A stretch of DNA of 64,000 nt from Gibbula magus. Taxonomy: Eukaryota; Mollusca; Gastropoda; Trochida; Trochidae. The position numbers and the translations under genes were made by a program. The notes under the pieces were generated by a model that saw only the letters and a list, made by a program, of their open reading frames with translations, ran no database searches and was not told where the DNA came from. Below are positions 48,988-61,341 of the stretch, piece after piece. Within the stretch, counting starts at the first letter, position 1. Every line of letters starts with the position of its first letter. Location: assembly GCA_936450465.1 (NCBI GenBank), contig OW388291.1:75725936-75789935 (forward strand), given 5' to 3'.

Positions 48988-51900
48988 GCTCAATTTGTTC
49001 TCTATATATGTCTCATTAGTATACATTGATTGAAGTGACCATTTACTGTTTAAATCATGTTGCCTCATGTGTATATGGTTTATTAATAAAAGAACGAAAT
49101 TTGAAAGGAACCGTCTAACTCAAGCAATTCCTATAGAGGACATCATATGAGTGCCAAGATCATGCTATGTTTAAAACATCAGTTCCTATTTATTGGTAAA
49201 GCAAGGTACAAGGAGCAAGTGTTGTAAACATATTAGTATGATATCTGTACAGATTAATGTTCTATCAAATATTTAAGTTTTAAATTGAGGATATAAATTG
49301 AGATGTAAAAACAACAATCTAGAACTAAAAATTATTTACATGAAAAGAAAACTGATTAAGTGATAGTTGAGAATCTTAGTTCAACCATGACAATGTCAAA
49401 AACAAGCATCATACCATAAGTAAACCCTAGTACATGATATATTAAACAAACCACTGAGACAGCCAGTGTCTCCAATGGTTTCTGCGATCAATTATTGAAG
49501 CAAATCAGTCGTGAACACTGTGTATTCTGATAGCGTCACTGTGTGTATTATTCCACACTCGGTGCTTGAACGTAATTACTGCAGATAATCCATACATAAC
49601 ACTACAATAGCTGATTAGCAGAGAATCCTAGCTGTATACCTGCATGATCAATAATAACATTATCATCAGAAGATGACTTATCCTACCGCTTCCAAATGAT
49701 TTGTAAAACACATCTTTGAAAGATATTTGGATATACGTATGTGGGTAATACACATGCGGTGGTTCTTATCCCTGAACAAGTCCAAATCCAACATGTTCCC
49801 ATGGAAACTAAAACTCATTTTTTTCTCAGAAATCTAAATTGGCACCACAAAAGGCATCACTTCAGCTAGTGAGTATTACACATGCAAAGTTTCAGGAAGA
49901 TAGGTTGAAGGGTTTTATAGTTCTGCTCCGGAAACGAAATGATTACACTGACCGTCAGGGCGATGACTATATATATCACACAACATTACATACTGGTGGC
50001 ATAAAAAGTGAGGATACCTTCTTTACATCATGATTATAATTGCACAAAATCTAATTGTTTAAATCCTCTATTATTGTTATACAATGTTTTCTTAGTAGTT
50101 ATAGTATCATAAGAATTTTGTATGTGACATTGTTGATAGGTATTTGATGCAATACAATGTAGTATCTGAGGTTATTTTTTTTATGTTTTCCAAAAAAAAA
50201 AGATATATGTAAGATAATCCTTGCACAAAAAGCATTATGATGAAGGAATGCGAACTTAAATCATATAAAATGAAAATGCAAAATAAAAAACTGTTTCATT
50301 TGTTAATGGAGGATAGCAATCGTCAAGAACATTTATCTAATATCGTTATGTTTGCTAGCAAAACAATTATGATGAAGATATAATATAGGTGAATATAACT
50401 CTAACATATCCTTACAAAGGAATTTGGTCATCAACCCAATTCTATGTAAGATAAACAGTTCGCTGTAAACGTCATCAATAAATCTCATACCTCATGAATA
50501 ACCAATTTACCAATCAATAATAAACATGTTTCATAACTTAACAAACAACATTGAACACACTAAATGACTGCAATAAGCAAAAACTATTGGGAAAATGTCA
50601 ATCATGGAGCAAGAAATTACTCAACACTTGAGCACATCCCTAATAGATTCCCGAAGGAACGAGCTGTCAGAACTTCCAACATAACCAAACATGGCAATCA
50701 AGAAAATCATTAGTGATTATTCACGTACAGCACACAAACGCAAGTGTGAAATGTATGTCCGAATGGTTAAACTTTACCTGGTTTCTCCGTGCCATTCCAT
50801 TGACACTTTCGATGCTGGTTCACGAATTCAGCAACAAGAAATAATCACCCACAATGCACCACAACTTATTAGTTCAGAAACTCAGACAAGGGACGCCAAC
50901 GGCACTCGTCAAAAACACGGCTCTGATATCTCTTTGCCATACGCAAGTTGCTTGGGACCTAGTACGCAAAACTGCGCTACTCAGAACCGTTCTACATCTG
51001 CAATAGTAGGAAATCAATTCATTGATCCTCTTGGCTCTGCTTTCTGGCTCTGGTTGCCATAGCAACGCAAAGCAAACGATTTCCTTATCAAAATATACTC
51101 AATTGTTATTTATAATGTACATCTGACCCCTACAAGAACCTTTTTTGATATCAACATGAAAAATTTAAGAGAAAAACTTATACCAAAAAACATTTTCAGG
51201 ACACTTTTGCCCGAAGGCAGGCCGCACCAGAGAAGCAGAGGTATGGTAGGCAGATAGATCAATAATTAATGGTCCCTCCTTGCTTCATGAATAGAGACGG
51301 ATGGATCGGCTACATGACCTTCAGTACTGGAACGGAGGACAGGCAATGCTTACAATGGCCGGCCACATGTTCAATAGATTGTATCGTGCCTCATGCATTA
51401 TCTACTGGAAGAGATTCTAATCTTCAACTCCAGATCTATGCTGTAAGCAGACATTCATGTTGGGAGGACCCTGAAATAGATGGGGCTGTGAATAAAGCTT
51501 GATTGGGACAGTTAGGGAGTGTGGAGCACTGACAATGTGACCTCCAGACTCATGTCATTAGCAAGTCATTGCTGGATTATGGGGCCATTATCTGAATGGG
51601 GATCTTCCAATGCAATAAAGCCATCTACGTAATACCTTTGTTATGGGTGATTTTATCATTTGTTGTGCATTTATTGAAGAGTTACCCGAAATGAGATCGT
51701 TTGTAATAATTAGGCCAAGTCCTTTTTTATGTCTATAATATTGGGAAAATAGATTGACCAAAAAATGAATTGTTTTTTCAGAATAAAAATTGCAATCAAT
51801 CAATGTAATGATGATAGTATGATGGTCATTAAAATGTATTTTTGACAGATCCATTATATATATGTCATGTTAGTGTTAAAATATCTTGAACCGTTGGAAC

Positions 51901-51990
51901 TATAGAATATAATGCATAATAACAATCACCATGCACACTAAGCTCAATAACATAGCAGTGGAGATTTCAGGCTGTTTGTGGTTAATCACT
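48988..51990. other. Non-coding stretch
   Basis: Nothing firm. A 123-codon plus frame at 50691-51062 in a less A/T-rich patch lacks domains or splice sites. It ends next to an X-box-like site (51053-51066). The passage at 49860-49970, with TCTGCTCCGGAAACGAAATG, resembles text near 53455 and may be an old repeat. Confidence 0.3.
51053..51066. promoter_or_regulatory. RFX X-box-like site
   Basis: GTTGCCATAGCAAC, identical to the site at 24798-24811, at the edge of a comparatively CpG-containing patch (50860-51060). A promoter here is possible but unsupported by any adjacent gene. Confidence 0.3.
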
Positions 51991-51995
51991 ATTAA

Positions 51996-53046
51996 CCCTT
52001 ATGTTGCGTATTTCTTTTTTACCAATTTTAGCCCCTGTGGCGGAATTTACAGACCCTCCAGCTCGCAGCAGTATTTTGGCTTAGGCACTAATTAGCTCTC
52101 CTGGCGGAATATTCCAGGCAGCGATTCCGGTACCGTTTTTACGAAATATATCACATCCACAAACGGACTATATACAGGCGTTCAATACAAATTCAAGTCG
52201 CGGCACCCATACACAAATGGTTAATTCATACCCTCGACTTTGAATGAATTTTCTACGATTTTTCGTTTTTTTCTATTACTTTCGAAAGATTGTCTTTAAT
52301 TCGGGCCTCATAATATCATAAATACGAAATTTTATATAGAATGAAAGATCGGTTTATTGTGATATAAAAATTATGAAAATGCATTCAGTAGTTTAGCAGT
52401 GATAATTTGTGCAAGAAGTTGTGAAAATCGGTGATTGTTTAAAAATTTATGAAGTGTAAACATGACCTTTTTCGCGGTGCTTGCTGTGTCTTTATTATTT
52501 TTTGGACATTTGCGAATTTTATATGGGATTGTAGTATATTCTTTCCCCTTTATTTTGGCGTATATTTTTTTAAAACAACCAATTCGTTCACATGATATGA
52601 AGTGCGCGAGTAAGGCAAGTTACCGATTTTTTCCCCGTCCGGCGAGATGCGAGGCAGATAGCATGTACAGGCAATGCAAACCCGAGGCAATGCAAACACA
52701 TGTGTGATAATTAGGTCCAAGGGAGATTAGGCTTCGGGGTGAAGCCCGACAAAATTGGCCTTTTGTAAAGCAAATTATCGATGCACAATTTGGTGTGATT
52801 TTTGCTGGACATTTCGACCGGACATTGACAAAGACTCGTTATCGTGGCGAACTGCGAGGCATAATACAAATGTTTTTATGGAGGGACTCCGGAGACAACT
52901 CGACTCGCAGATCGCGGACAGGGCTAGTTGTGTACTAGCTCAATGGTGGATATCAAACAATAATTTCAGTGTCCGTGACCCGGTATGAGGCCTCTAAGAA
53001 TTGTTTATGGCCATCCCGGACCATGCCGGGGTTCGCAAGTTAAGGG
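51996..53046 (+). mobile_element. TTAA-type non-autonomous element, copy A
   Basis: A 1051-bp unit flanked by TTAA on both sides (51992-51995 and 53047-53050). The ends are inverted: CCCTTATGTTGCG at the left, and CCCTTAACTTGCG read inverted at the right. TTAA target sites with CCCTT-type ends fit piggyBac-like elements (family knowledge). No transposase frame. Near the left end a CTGGCGGAAT-type word occurs twice, followed by GATTCCGGTACCG, which is conserved in copy B. Confidence 0.85.
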
Positions 53047-53050
53047 TTAA

Positions 53051-54238
53051 AATGGCATCTTGTTCATATCTTTTGAAAACTTGTTTTTGATTATATTTGT
53101 TTATTTGAAGGACAATATATATAATATCAGATGTTCTTGTTAGATTGATCAACTCTGATCGCTGTGAGAGTGTAGCAAGGTAAACAATATATGGCACGAA
53201 CTAAAGATGCAGCTCAACACTGTAGATGTACAACCAAATTTTACAACTTCCCAGGTATTTTTGGGAGTTAAAGGAAAAAATAACTATTAAATGCTATGAT
53301 CCTATTAGCCAAAACAACATATACAACTGCAGTTAAAAAGGATGTATACCAAACGACAAATCATCACAAAATACATATATATCAATCTTGACCAGGAAAC
53401 ATTTTAGACTGAACACCAAATTTGATGATGATTGTCAAGTAGTTTTAGAGATCTGCTCCGGAAATAAACCCTACCCTTCAAATAGACTGTTCCCATTGAA
53501 ACTTTATTGAATTATTTACTGAATTGAAAATTTAAAAAATAGAGCCACTGGCTCTGAAGCTCATCAGGAATCATGTCAAGATTAAGATATCACATAATAA
53601 GTCATTGCCCAGTCATCAAATTTAAAAGTTATTATCAAAATTGGTTACACATTAATTATTCATTATAAATAACGTAGACATTTGCAGTTTATTGTTTTAC
53701 TTCTTATTTTCATTTTGGAATTATCAACATTTATGACATAATGAAAAAGAGCCCCTATTTGTTTCTAAAAATTCTGTTTCTCATAGGCTCATAGTTTCAT
53801 AGGCTCCTTTTCAATATTAATTAATTCTATTGAGCATCTGAGTGTAAGACTAAATCAGTAACACAGCAGAGAAGTAACCTGAAACCTCCGTGTATTAGCT
53901 GCTGTTTGCATCTCTGCCAGGGAGTGGTCACTGCCAAGGTCAACACCTGCAATTACACAACATGCAGACCCTGGACTCATAGCCAGTGAATTATATATTT
54001 TAAATTTTGTTTTCCCCATCTTCATTTATTTTTCTTTACTGGAAAAGAAGATGTGGTATCACAAACTCATGTAGCTAGTTTAAATAGTCTTATCTTACTT
54101 CATCACCAGTCATATTTAGTTCACATATCTAATGTAAAATAAAACATTTCTTAACCCTTTTTCAATGTTTTCCTATGCATTCCTGTCACAATATTCAGTT
54201 TACAGTTTTTATTCAGCATTTCAGCTTATTAGAGCTTT
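53051..54238. other. Non-coding stretch between elements
   Basis: A/T-rich; no gene, RNA or repeat could be supported beyond short words shared with other non-coding parts of the window. Confidence 0.3.
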
Positions 54239-54645
54239 TGGGACTGGAGAAAAAGATGAAAAATGCTTTTTAGGTTGTGATCCCTGTGGCCCTTATTTGG
54301 GGTCACAGGGTTACCAAATCTACAATTTAGAATCCCCTTCAGTCAAGGAGTCTGTTCATAAAATTTCAGCTCTCTATGTTCATTGGGACTGGAGAAGAAA
54401 ATGAAAATACCTTTTTAGGTTATGACCACTGTGGCCCTTATTTGGGGTCACAGGGTCACCAAATCTACAATTTAGATTCCCATTGGCTAAGGAGTCTGTA
54501 CATAAAATTTCAGCTCTCTGGAGTCATTGGTTCTGGAGAAGAAGTCTAAAAAGTGAAAAGTTTATGGACGGACGGACGGACGGACAGATGGACGGACGCC
54601 AACCCATGCCATAAGCCCATCGGGCCTTTCAGGCCCGATAAGCTA
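54239..54645 (+). repeat. 145-bp repeats ending in a GGAC run and hairpin
   Basis: Two full units and one short partial unit start at about 54239, 54384 and 54529 (GGGACTGGAGAA or a variant), each full unit including CCCTTATTTGGGGTCACAGG and AAAATTTCAGCTCTCT. They are followed by a GGAC tetranucleotide run (54566-54598) and a hairpin with stem ATCGGGCC/GGCCCGAT (54619-54639). A decayed copy of the right end is at 25160-25212, which shows this is a dispersed element rather than a local tandem array. Confidence 0.75.
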
Positions 54646-54991
54646 AAAAATAAAGAATCTTTTAATGCAACTGAGCGATTTCTAGTTCACGTTTGACTAG
54701 GTTTTTCTCAATGGCGATAATATTTCTCAACATAAACAAGTTTTAAAGTATGTCTAAAATTCTTTTTGGCAATAAGGTTCAACAATTACACCAGAATCTT
54801 ACTAGAAAATAGAGCTTTAGTATTTAGATGGGTACACATCGAAGGTGTGAGGAAGTTTATGAATGGCGTATGAATAAACAATTTGTATTTTATACTCTTA
54901 TCTGAGGTGGTGAGGCCATGTCTTGTTTTTTCCACACCACTGTCGCTTTATACATCTGTAGCAGGAGTGGAAATACAAATTTTAACATCTA

Positions 54992-55038
54992 GGGGGATTC
55001 GAACCCAGGACCTCTCTACCAGTTGAGCTAAAGGGACC
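54992..55038 (-). mobile_element. tRNA-derived fragment lacking the anticodon arm
   Basis: On the minus strand an A box (TAGCTCAACTGG) is followed after only about 14 nt by a B box (GGTTCGAATCC). A normal tRNA has an anticodon arm in this gap, so it has been deleted. It cannot be a working tRNA and is probably the head of a SINE whose body continues leftward to an unknown end. Confidence 0.5.
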
Positions 55039-55401
55039 TCACCCTGCCACATATCGCACCATTTTCTTCCATATGGATAACCGTTTTCTATTGAGACTGC
55101 GTTAAAGACCTTTATGCAATGTCTAAAGGCAGGTAACGAGGTCACGTGACACAAACTGGGCACAGGTGAGCGACCAGCTGGCAGATTCTTACCCAAAGTG
55201 AACTCGTCTCAATCGGGATTCGTAATCAAAACGGAACTCGTACTAAAAATACATGCGGGTGTAGGTAATATCGTTTCGAGAACCGGTTCGCAGGAGTAAA
55301 TGTCGGTAATATAGTAGAGTCTCGAATGGTGTATTCGAAGGAGAGTTTTGATCGGATTATGTTGAATAATCGGCTGGTTTATTTTGTTTTGTATGTATTA
55401 A

Positions 55402-56881
55402 CCCTTACGTTGCGTATATATATTTTACCATTTTTAGCCCCTGTGGCGGAATTTACAGGCCTGCAGCTCGCAGCAGTAGTTTGAGCTTAGGCACTAACGA
55501 GCTCTGCTGGCGGAATTTCCAGGCGGCGATTCCGGTACCGTTTTTACGAAATATACCGCATCTACATGGCGAATAAGGACTATATACGGGCGTTCAATAC
55601 AAATTCAAGTAGCGACACCCGTACACAAATGGCTAATTCACACCCGAAACTTTGAATGAATTTTCTATGATTTTTCGTTTTTATTCTATTACTATCGAAA
55701 GATTGTCTTTAATTCGGGCCTCGTAACATCATTAATACCAAACGAAAAAAAATCCATTTATATACGGGATTGAAGACAAGATGTCTAGCTTCACAATGAT
55801 ATAAAAATTATTAGAATACGACCTTTGGTTATAATTCTATAGCTATGTAAAGTTTGTCTTTATTTCCACCTATAAAATCGTCAATACTTACAACATGTAT
55901 GCGGCATTGCAAACGGTCGTTCATCGCACTTTTCCAAGAAATCATAATCTCGAACCAGTTGACAAATAAGCACATGTCAACCCAAATATGGTTATGTTGT
56001 TTGACTTTTCAAATAAACGCTAACCTCGAACCATAACTGATGAAAATATGTTGATTAGTTTGTGTGCCGTTTGGTTTCACATGCCTCTCAGAAAGGTAAA
56101 ATTGTATCTTTATTTCTGTGAATAAATATGCGCATTTTATATAGAATAAAAGATTATTCTTTTCGGTTTATGGCGATATAAAAATTATGAAAATGCATTC
56201 AGTATTTTAGCCGTGATAAATGTTTTAGAAGTTGTGAAAATCGCCGATTGTTTCAAAATTTATGAAGTGTAAACATGACCTTTTTCACGGCGCTTGCTGT
56301 GTCTTTATTATTTTTTTGAGATTTTCTTATTTTATATGGGAATGTAGTCCATTGTTTCCCCTTTATTTTGCCGTATTCTTTTTTGAAAACAAACAATTCG
56401 CTCACATGATATGAAGTGCGGGAGTAAGGCGAGTTAGCGATTTTTTTCCCCGTCTTGCGAGATGCGAGGCAGATAGCAGTCTCGGGCGAGGCAAACCCGA
56501 GGCAATACAAACACGTGGGTGAAAATAGCCTCAAGCGAATTAATGCTTCGGGGGCTAAGCCCGACAAAATTGGCCTTTTGTAAAGCTAATTATCAATGCG
56601 TTACGGGTCAACAATGCACACGCAATTTGGTGTGAATTTTACTTGATATTTCGACCGAACATTCACACAGACTCGTTATCGTGGCTATCTGCGAGATGTA
56701 TGTAAACAAGTTTTCATGTGGCGATATACGGACACACTTCGTCTCGCATTTCGCCTGGGGGGCAAATATAATTATTACTGACCCGGTAAATGCACTAAGT
56801 CCAACGTACGGGTCTCGCCAAGGGTTCTAACATTTTTCTCTATGAGCCTCCCGGATAATTACGGGACCCGCAAGTTAAGGG
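55402..56881 (+). mobile_element. TTAA-type non-autonomous element, copy B
   Basis: A 1480-bp unit with TTAA on both sides (55398-55401 and 56882-56885). The left end is CCCTTACGTTGCG and the right end reads GCAAGTTAAGGG. It is longer than copy A because of extra internal sequence at about 55740-56110. The shared inner part (about 56150-56690) includes the GTCTTTATTATTTTTT segment also present in copies A and C. A 104-codon minus frame inside is incidental. Confidence 0.85.
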
Positions 56882-56885
56882 TTAA

Positions 56886-59158
56886 TAGATAATCTGGTAG
56901 GTATTATTTTACATTCACAGAACGATTGGTTGTTCAAACAAGCGAGAGAACATTTCAGATGTAGATGCATTTATTATCCTTACCTTTGCAGACAATTGGT
57001 ACAATAAAAAAAAACGGTTTTGGTTCATGTTGTATTAGCAACATGACATATGAAATTATATAAAATAATGTGTCTGCCTAATCAGCATAGATGTAAAGAT
57101 TAGGAAATAGGGTCTTCGCATTTAGGCGACTTTCTGTAATGTGGGGTGTTTTTTTAGGAGGGGATTAAAATGCTGGTTATTGTGAAAAGCTGAATAGTTG
57201 GAGATACCCGAACTGAAAATGAACCAAAAAATATATTTAACTAGCTATTCTCTATCTTACGCAATAGTGTCTTTTCTGGAAATATATCGTAGGAAATATT
57301 CTAACGGAAAATGAACCATGAATAGATTTAACCTTATAAATATACATCTGTAATCTAGCAAATGCTGCTGAAGAGAAACAAGATACTAGTAGGTTAGCGA
57401 CATAGTAATTTACAAGCAAAACATCTCATCACACACCAAAAGGTATGCCTTGTCCTGAGTTATTCACGCTTCAGATGACGTATTTGAAGAGTTATTTTTT
57501 ATACATTCTATTAATATTTATAATATTATTATTTCTGATATCAGAACATCATTGGACAAACTGTTTTCAACTTGCAAATACTTGACAGGTTGTTGATACA
57601 ATCTTTTGGAGTTTACTTCTACATTAAAACTTCATATGCAACTACGGGATTTAATGTAAATGTAAGTACTTGTATATATTTCAAGATGTTACATTGAAAT
57701 GCGGATTACAAGTACATTTATAACTAATATATTATCGCTATACTTCATTTGTTGTTCATTTTGACAAATTTGTTATAATATTGCATAAGGAAAGTCGTAG
57801 TTCACCAAGGAACAAAATATCAATAATAAAATGTGAATGGTTTCATGGAAAGAATAAGAGAGGTAATATTGTGACATCGATTTCCTGGAAAGATGTGTGC
57901 GTGTTTGGTGAAAATATCATGGTTAACTCACATTTCATATAACGTTTCTTATTTGTTGATGTCACGTTTGATATCAGTGACAAAGTATATCCATAAGTGT
58001 AAGTAACATTGTGTTTTGAATATAAAGGTTACTATATATTTCAAGTTTGTCCATCATGATATTTTATATATGATTTAATGTAATGCAAACCATCTTCACT
58101 TGCTATATGTTTTTAAATACATGAACTGGATTGGTCAACAAGCTCAGTGAAATTTACATGAAAATTGCTCCATTATACATTATGATTATACAAATTTATA
58201 GACAAAGAACAAGATCGAATGAAAGAATTATGTTACCAACATACACATCTTTCAGTTTAACGTACCATATAGATCAAAGGAGAGAAAGTGTTGTTACAGC
58301 AAAGTAGTTTACGCAATTATGCTGAACAAAGTCAAATAAGCTGAGTAGGTGTGAAGAAAGAAGGAGGGCCCATTGTTATTATATGTTTACAGATAACACA
58401 TTTACTGGACCGGTTCAATTATATAACAAACGGCATGTCGGTGACCGGCATGTCAATTGTCATGTTAATTGTCAAAAGTCCAGACTTGGTGACACAAAAC
58501 CTATCATGAAATAACATTAATGCGACTGTCAGTCTAGATATTGTCAGCCAATGAAAGGTAGGAATTTTTTTTCGACCAATGGAATTTAGGAGTAGGATGA
58601 TCTTTGTATTATGTGTTCTTTGGCGAAAAACCTCCAACAAGAAGATTTGGCAAATAAAAACATATCGTGGGGTCCCTCGTTGTAAAATTACTTAGGACAT
58701 AGGATGATGTACATGGATTAAGCTCATGATGAAAACAGTTCCGTTATTCTAATCTTTGGACGCATTGTAGATTGCTATTTGTGTGTGAAATACTTACAAA
58801 ATCATCACAATTGTACTTTTGTTATTTCCAAAATGATATTTAGATTCATGTTTCTTGAAGAGCGATATATAAGTCCTTTAGCTGTTTTGCCGATTCCCTT
58901 CTTATTTATCATGATAACAAACTCTTAGTAGTAATTTGTTTCGATTAAAATACATTCATATTCGCGCTTGTACGGGAAGTAATGGCAAGTAAGCCCCGGC
59001 GCAAAGAAAAAATCGCTGAGTAGGGATGACGCTAATTGAGATTTCCGACTTGCCGTTACCCTACTGAATTCTCGCTTTCCAGTGGTTTATTCGGGAAGTT
59101 TGGTAAACCCAGTATTCCTTTAAGCGCATCTCATATGAGAAATAGAAGACTTGTTGTT
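56886..59158. other. Non-coding stretch
   Basis: A/T-rich; no exon, RNA gene or repeat could be supported. The passage 58930-59100 is less A/T-rich but contains no convincing frame. Confidence 0.3.
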
Positions 59159-59244
59159 GTGCTTTATTGTAGAATAAAACATAGCAGGGAGCATCGCCCT
59201 CGTGTTTTATGCTCCCTGCTATGTTTTATTCTACGATTAAGCAC
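59159..59244. repeat. Near-perfect 36-bp hairpin, 14-nt loop
   Basis: Arms 59159-59194 and 59209-59244 pair with only two mismatches; the inner 26 bp (GTAGAATAAAACATAGCAGG and on) are perfect. The loop is CGCCCTCGTGTTTT. This could be a tiny foldback element or a miRNA-precursor-like hairpin; the sequence does not decide. Confidence 0.85.
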
Positions 59245-59967
59245 GCTGACTCGTCTTTTTTTTTTAGTTATAAGTAATACCTGTGTGGAATATTTTTCAA
59301 ACACTGTAGACAAGAGATTCTCTTTCCAAAAACTGAAGGTAATTATATAGTTACATATCATGATTTTCAGATGGACAGGAGGTGACATGCAATATAATGC
59401 CACAAGAGTATTTCACTTAGAAACTAGTCTCATAGCAGCAATACCAGCACATATTGCAGTATGTTTTCCACTAACATTATCTCCAAGTAAAAACCATATA
59501 CAAGTAATCAAGGCAGTTTGACACAAAAATATACTTTTCAAATAAAATTTCACTTTGAAATTCATTGCCTTTTGAACAAGATTTCACTTAAAATACCATG
59601 AATGAGGATACTTTTACCTTTACAAAGGTTCCCAAGTGTTGAAAATTAACCACAATGACCCATTAATAGGCAATTCACCATACCAGCTTCTATAGCGCCA
59701 ATGTTATGGTCTATGAACTTGTAAAATCTCAAAAAAAACTAAAAGTTTACAAGTTTAAAAAAAAAAGACAAACTCTTTTGTTTTGCCAAAACATAGGAAT
59801 GGAAGACAGTGAAGAAGCAATAGATGGTTAAAGGGACATAACCTATCATAGCTGGGGTAAAACGATGGTGCCATAAAATCAATGAACACGCTTACTGCAG
59901 TTACCTCCCTTGGTCCACAGAGGTCAAACATTTTCTTTCAGCTGATCAATCTATCAAAGAAATAATC

Positions 59968-61340
59968 CAGGGGTCGAAAATAACACTCGTCCGCTCGTAT
60001 TGACGAGTGACATTTGACTCGGGCAAGTGGAAAATGTAATATTGCTCGTCCTGTAGGACGAGTGCTTTTTCTGACATGAATGTTTGAGATTATCAATGGT
60101 CATATGTATACAGTATACTACTTCTTTCAGATTCACTGAAAACTGTTTTAGAAACCTCACAAGTCTTTATAAATGTCTAGATATTGCGAGTGTTGGCTGT
60201 TTATTTTTATCTGATAATCGGACGCTCTTATTTATCCATCAGCCAATCAGAACGGGCAACCCCGAGAACTTGACCAATCAGCAATTGACAGGTCATCAGG
60301 GAATTCCCTGCTCAGCTGTTTACTTTACAGTTGACTACCGAAGAATACGTTTGAGTTTTCATAAAGATTGTCATAAATACAAAATATTTGACAAGGATTT
60401 GTTTTGGTATTTCAACTAAATTATCAATTTTGGTTATTATGACAGTTGTTATATTGTGTTATGTTTTGAATATCTTGCTTTTCAGCCATCGCCGTAACAT
60501 GAATGTAGGTCACTCATACACGATCTTTCATCTCTTCCAATGATTTTGATATCTTCTTTCATCTCTTCCAATGATTTTGATATCTAAATCCTTGATCTCT
60601 TCATAGCGTTTTAATTGTGTATTTTTGGAAACACTAAAAATCATATTATTCAATATTACGACAGGAGAAAATATCCAAAATTCATTTTGACAACAATAGA
60701 CAAGTTTCTCTTGGTTTTGATTTGAGTCACTGTGACTTGAAGATGATCGTAATTTTTTGTCAATTTTGCTCATTTCCTTTATCGTGTATTATTACAATTT
60801 ACAGTTTTATACAATTAGGAGAAGGTATTCACCAAATCTGCACATGGAATAAAACAAGAAAATGTGAAAATTCAGGCATAATTCAACAAACTGTCGTGTG
60901 ACAGAATATTTATTTCAAAATATAGGCCTACGAAGATGATTATGGACTATCTGTTGAACTTCTGAGTTTAAGTTAGTTTAATGTGACATATTGATCGGAT
61001 ATCATACAGCAATGAATCATTCTTATCAATAGTATACTGTAAAAACTGGTGAACAGTGCCACTGCCTTTGGTATGTATACACTGTATTTTCACAAAACCT
61101 TGTGTCAAGGGCTAGATATGGCAGAGATATAAGATTTAGATTGAGAACAAAGTAAGTTTCAAAGTATTTCAATTTGATTATGACTAACACATATTTTAGA
61201 ATAAATATAAGTTCAATTTGCATTCATTGTACGTAATTGTTTGATTTTGTAGGACCAGTACAATTGCAGAAGGACGAGTAGAATTTATTTATCACTTGCC
61301 CTGTAGGGCAAGTGCAGATTTTCACTATTTTCGACCCCTG
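59968..61340 (+). mobile_element. TIR element, copy 1 of an inverted pair
   Basis: A 1373-bp unit with 15-bp terminal inverted repeats CAGGGGTCGAAAATA. It is flanked by ATAATC at 59962-59967 and 61341-61346, a candidate 6-bp target duplication. Subterminal hairpins lie at 60044-60065 (core CTCGTCCTGTAGGACGAG) and 61293-61314 (arm CACTTGCCCT). Inside are two CCAAT boxes (60243-60247 and 60274-60278) and a 31-bp tandem duplication (60526-60585). The 111-codon plus frame and the 81- and 65-codon minus frames have no transposase features, so the unit is probably non-autonomous. The CAGGGG ends resemble hAT ends, but the duplication length does not fit hAT (8 bp). Confidence 0.85.
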
Positions 61341-61341
61341 A

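Noticed and set aside
48255..49033. Three overlapping plus-strand ORFs of 224-256 codons
   Set aside because: They are the three frames of the 49-bp satellite. The unit has no stop on this strand, and a 3n+1 period makes all frames open; there is no sign of selection on one frame.
50691..51062. 123-codon ORF as a gene
   Set aside because: Low-complexity-free but unrecognised; no splice signals or coding-like features, and chance length is plausible in this composition.
60084..60419. 111-codon ORF present in both inverted elements, as a conserved gene
   Set aside because: The two copies are identical because the whole element is; this gives no evidence of selection, and no domain is recognisable.
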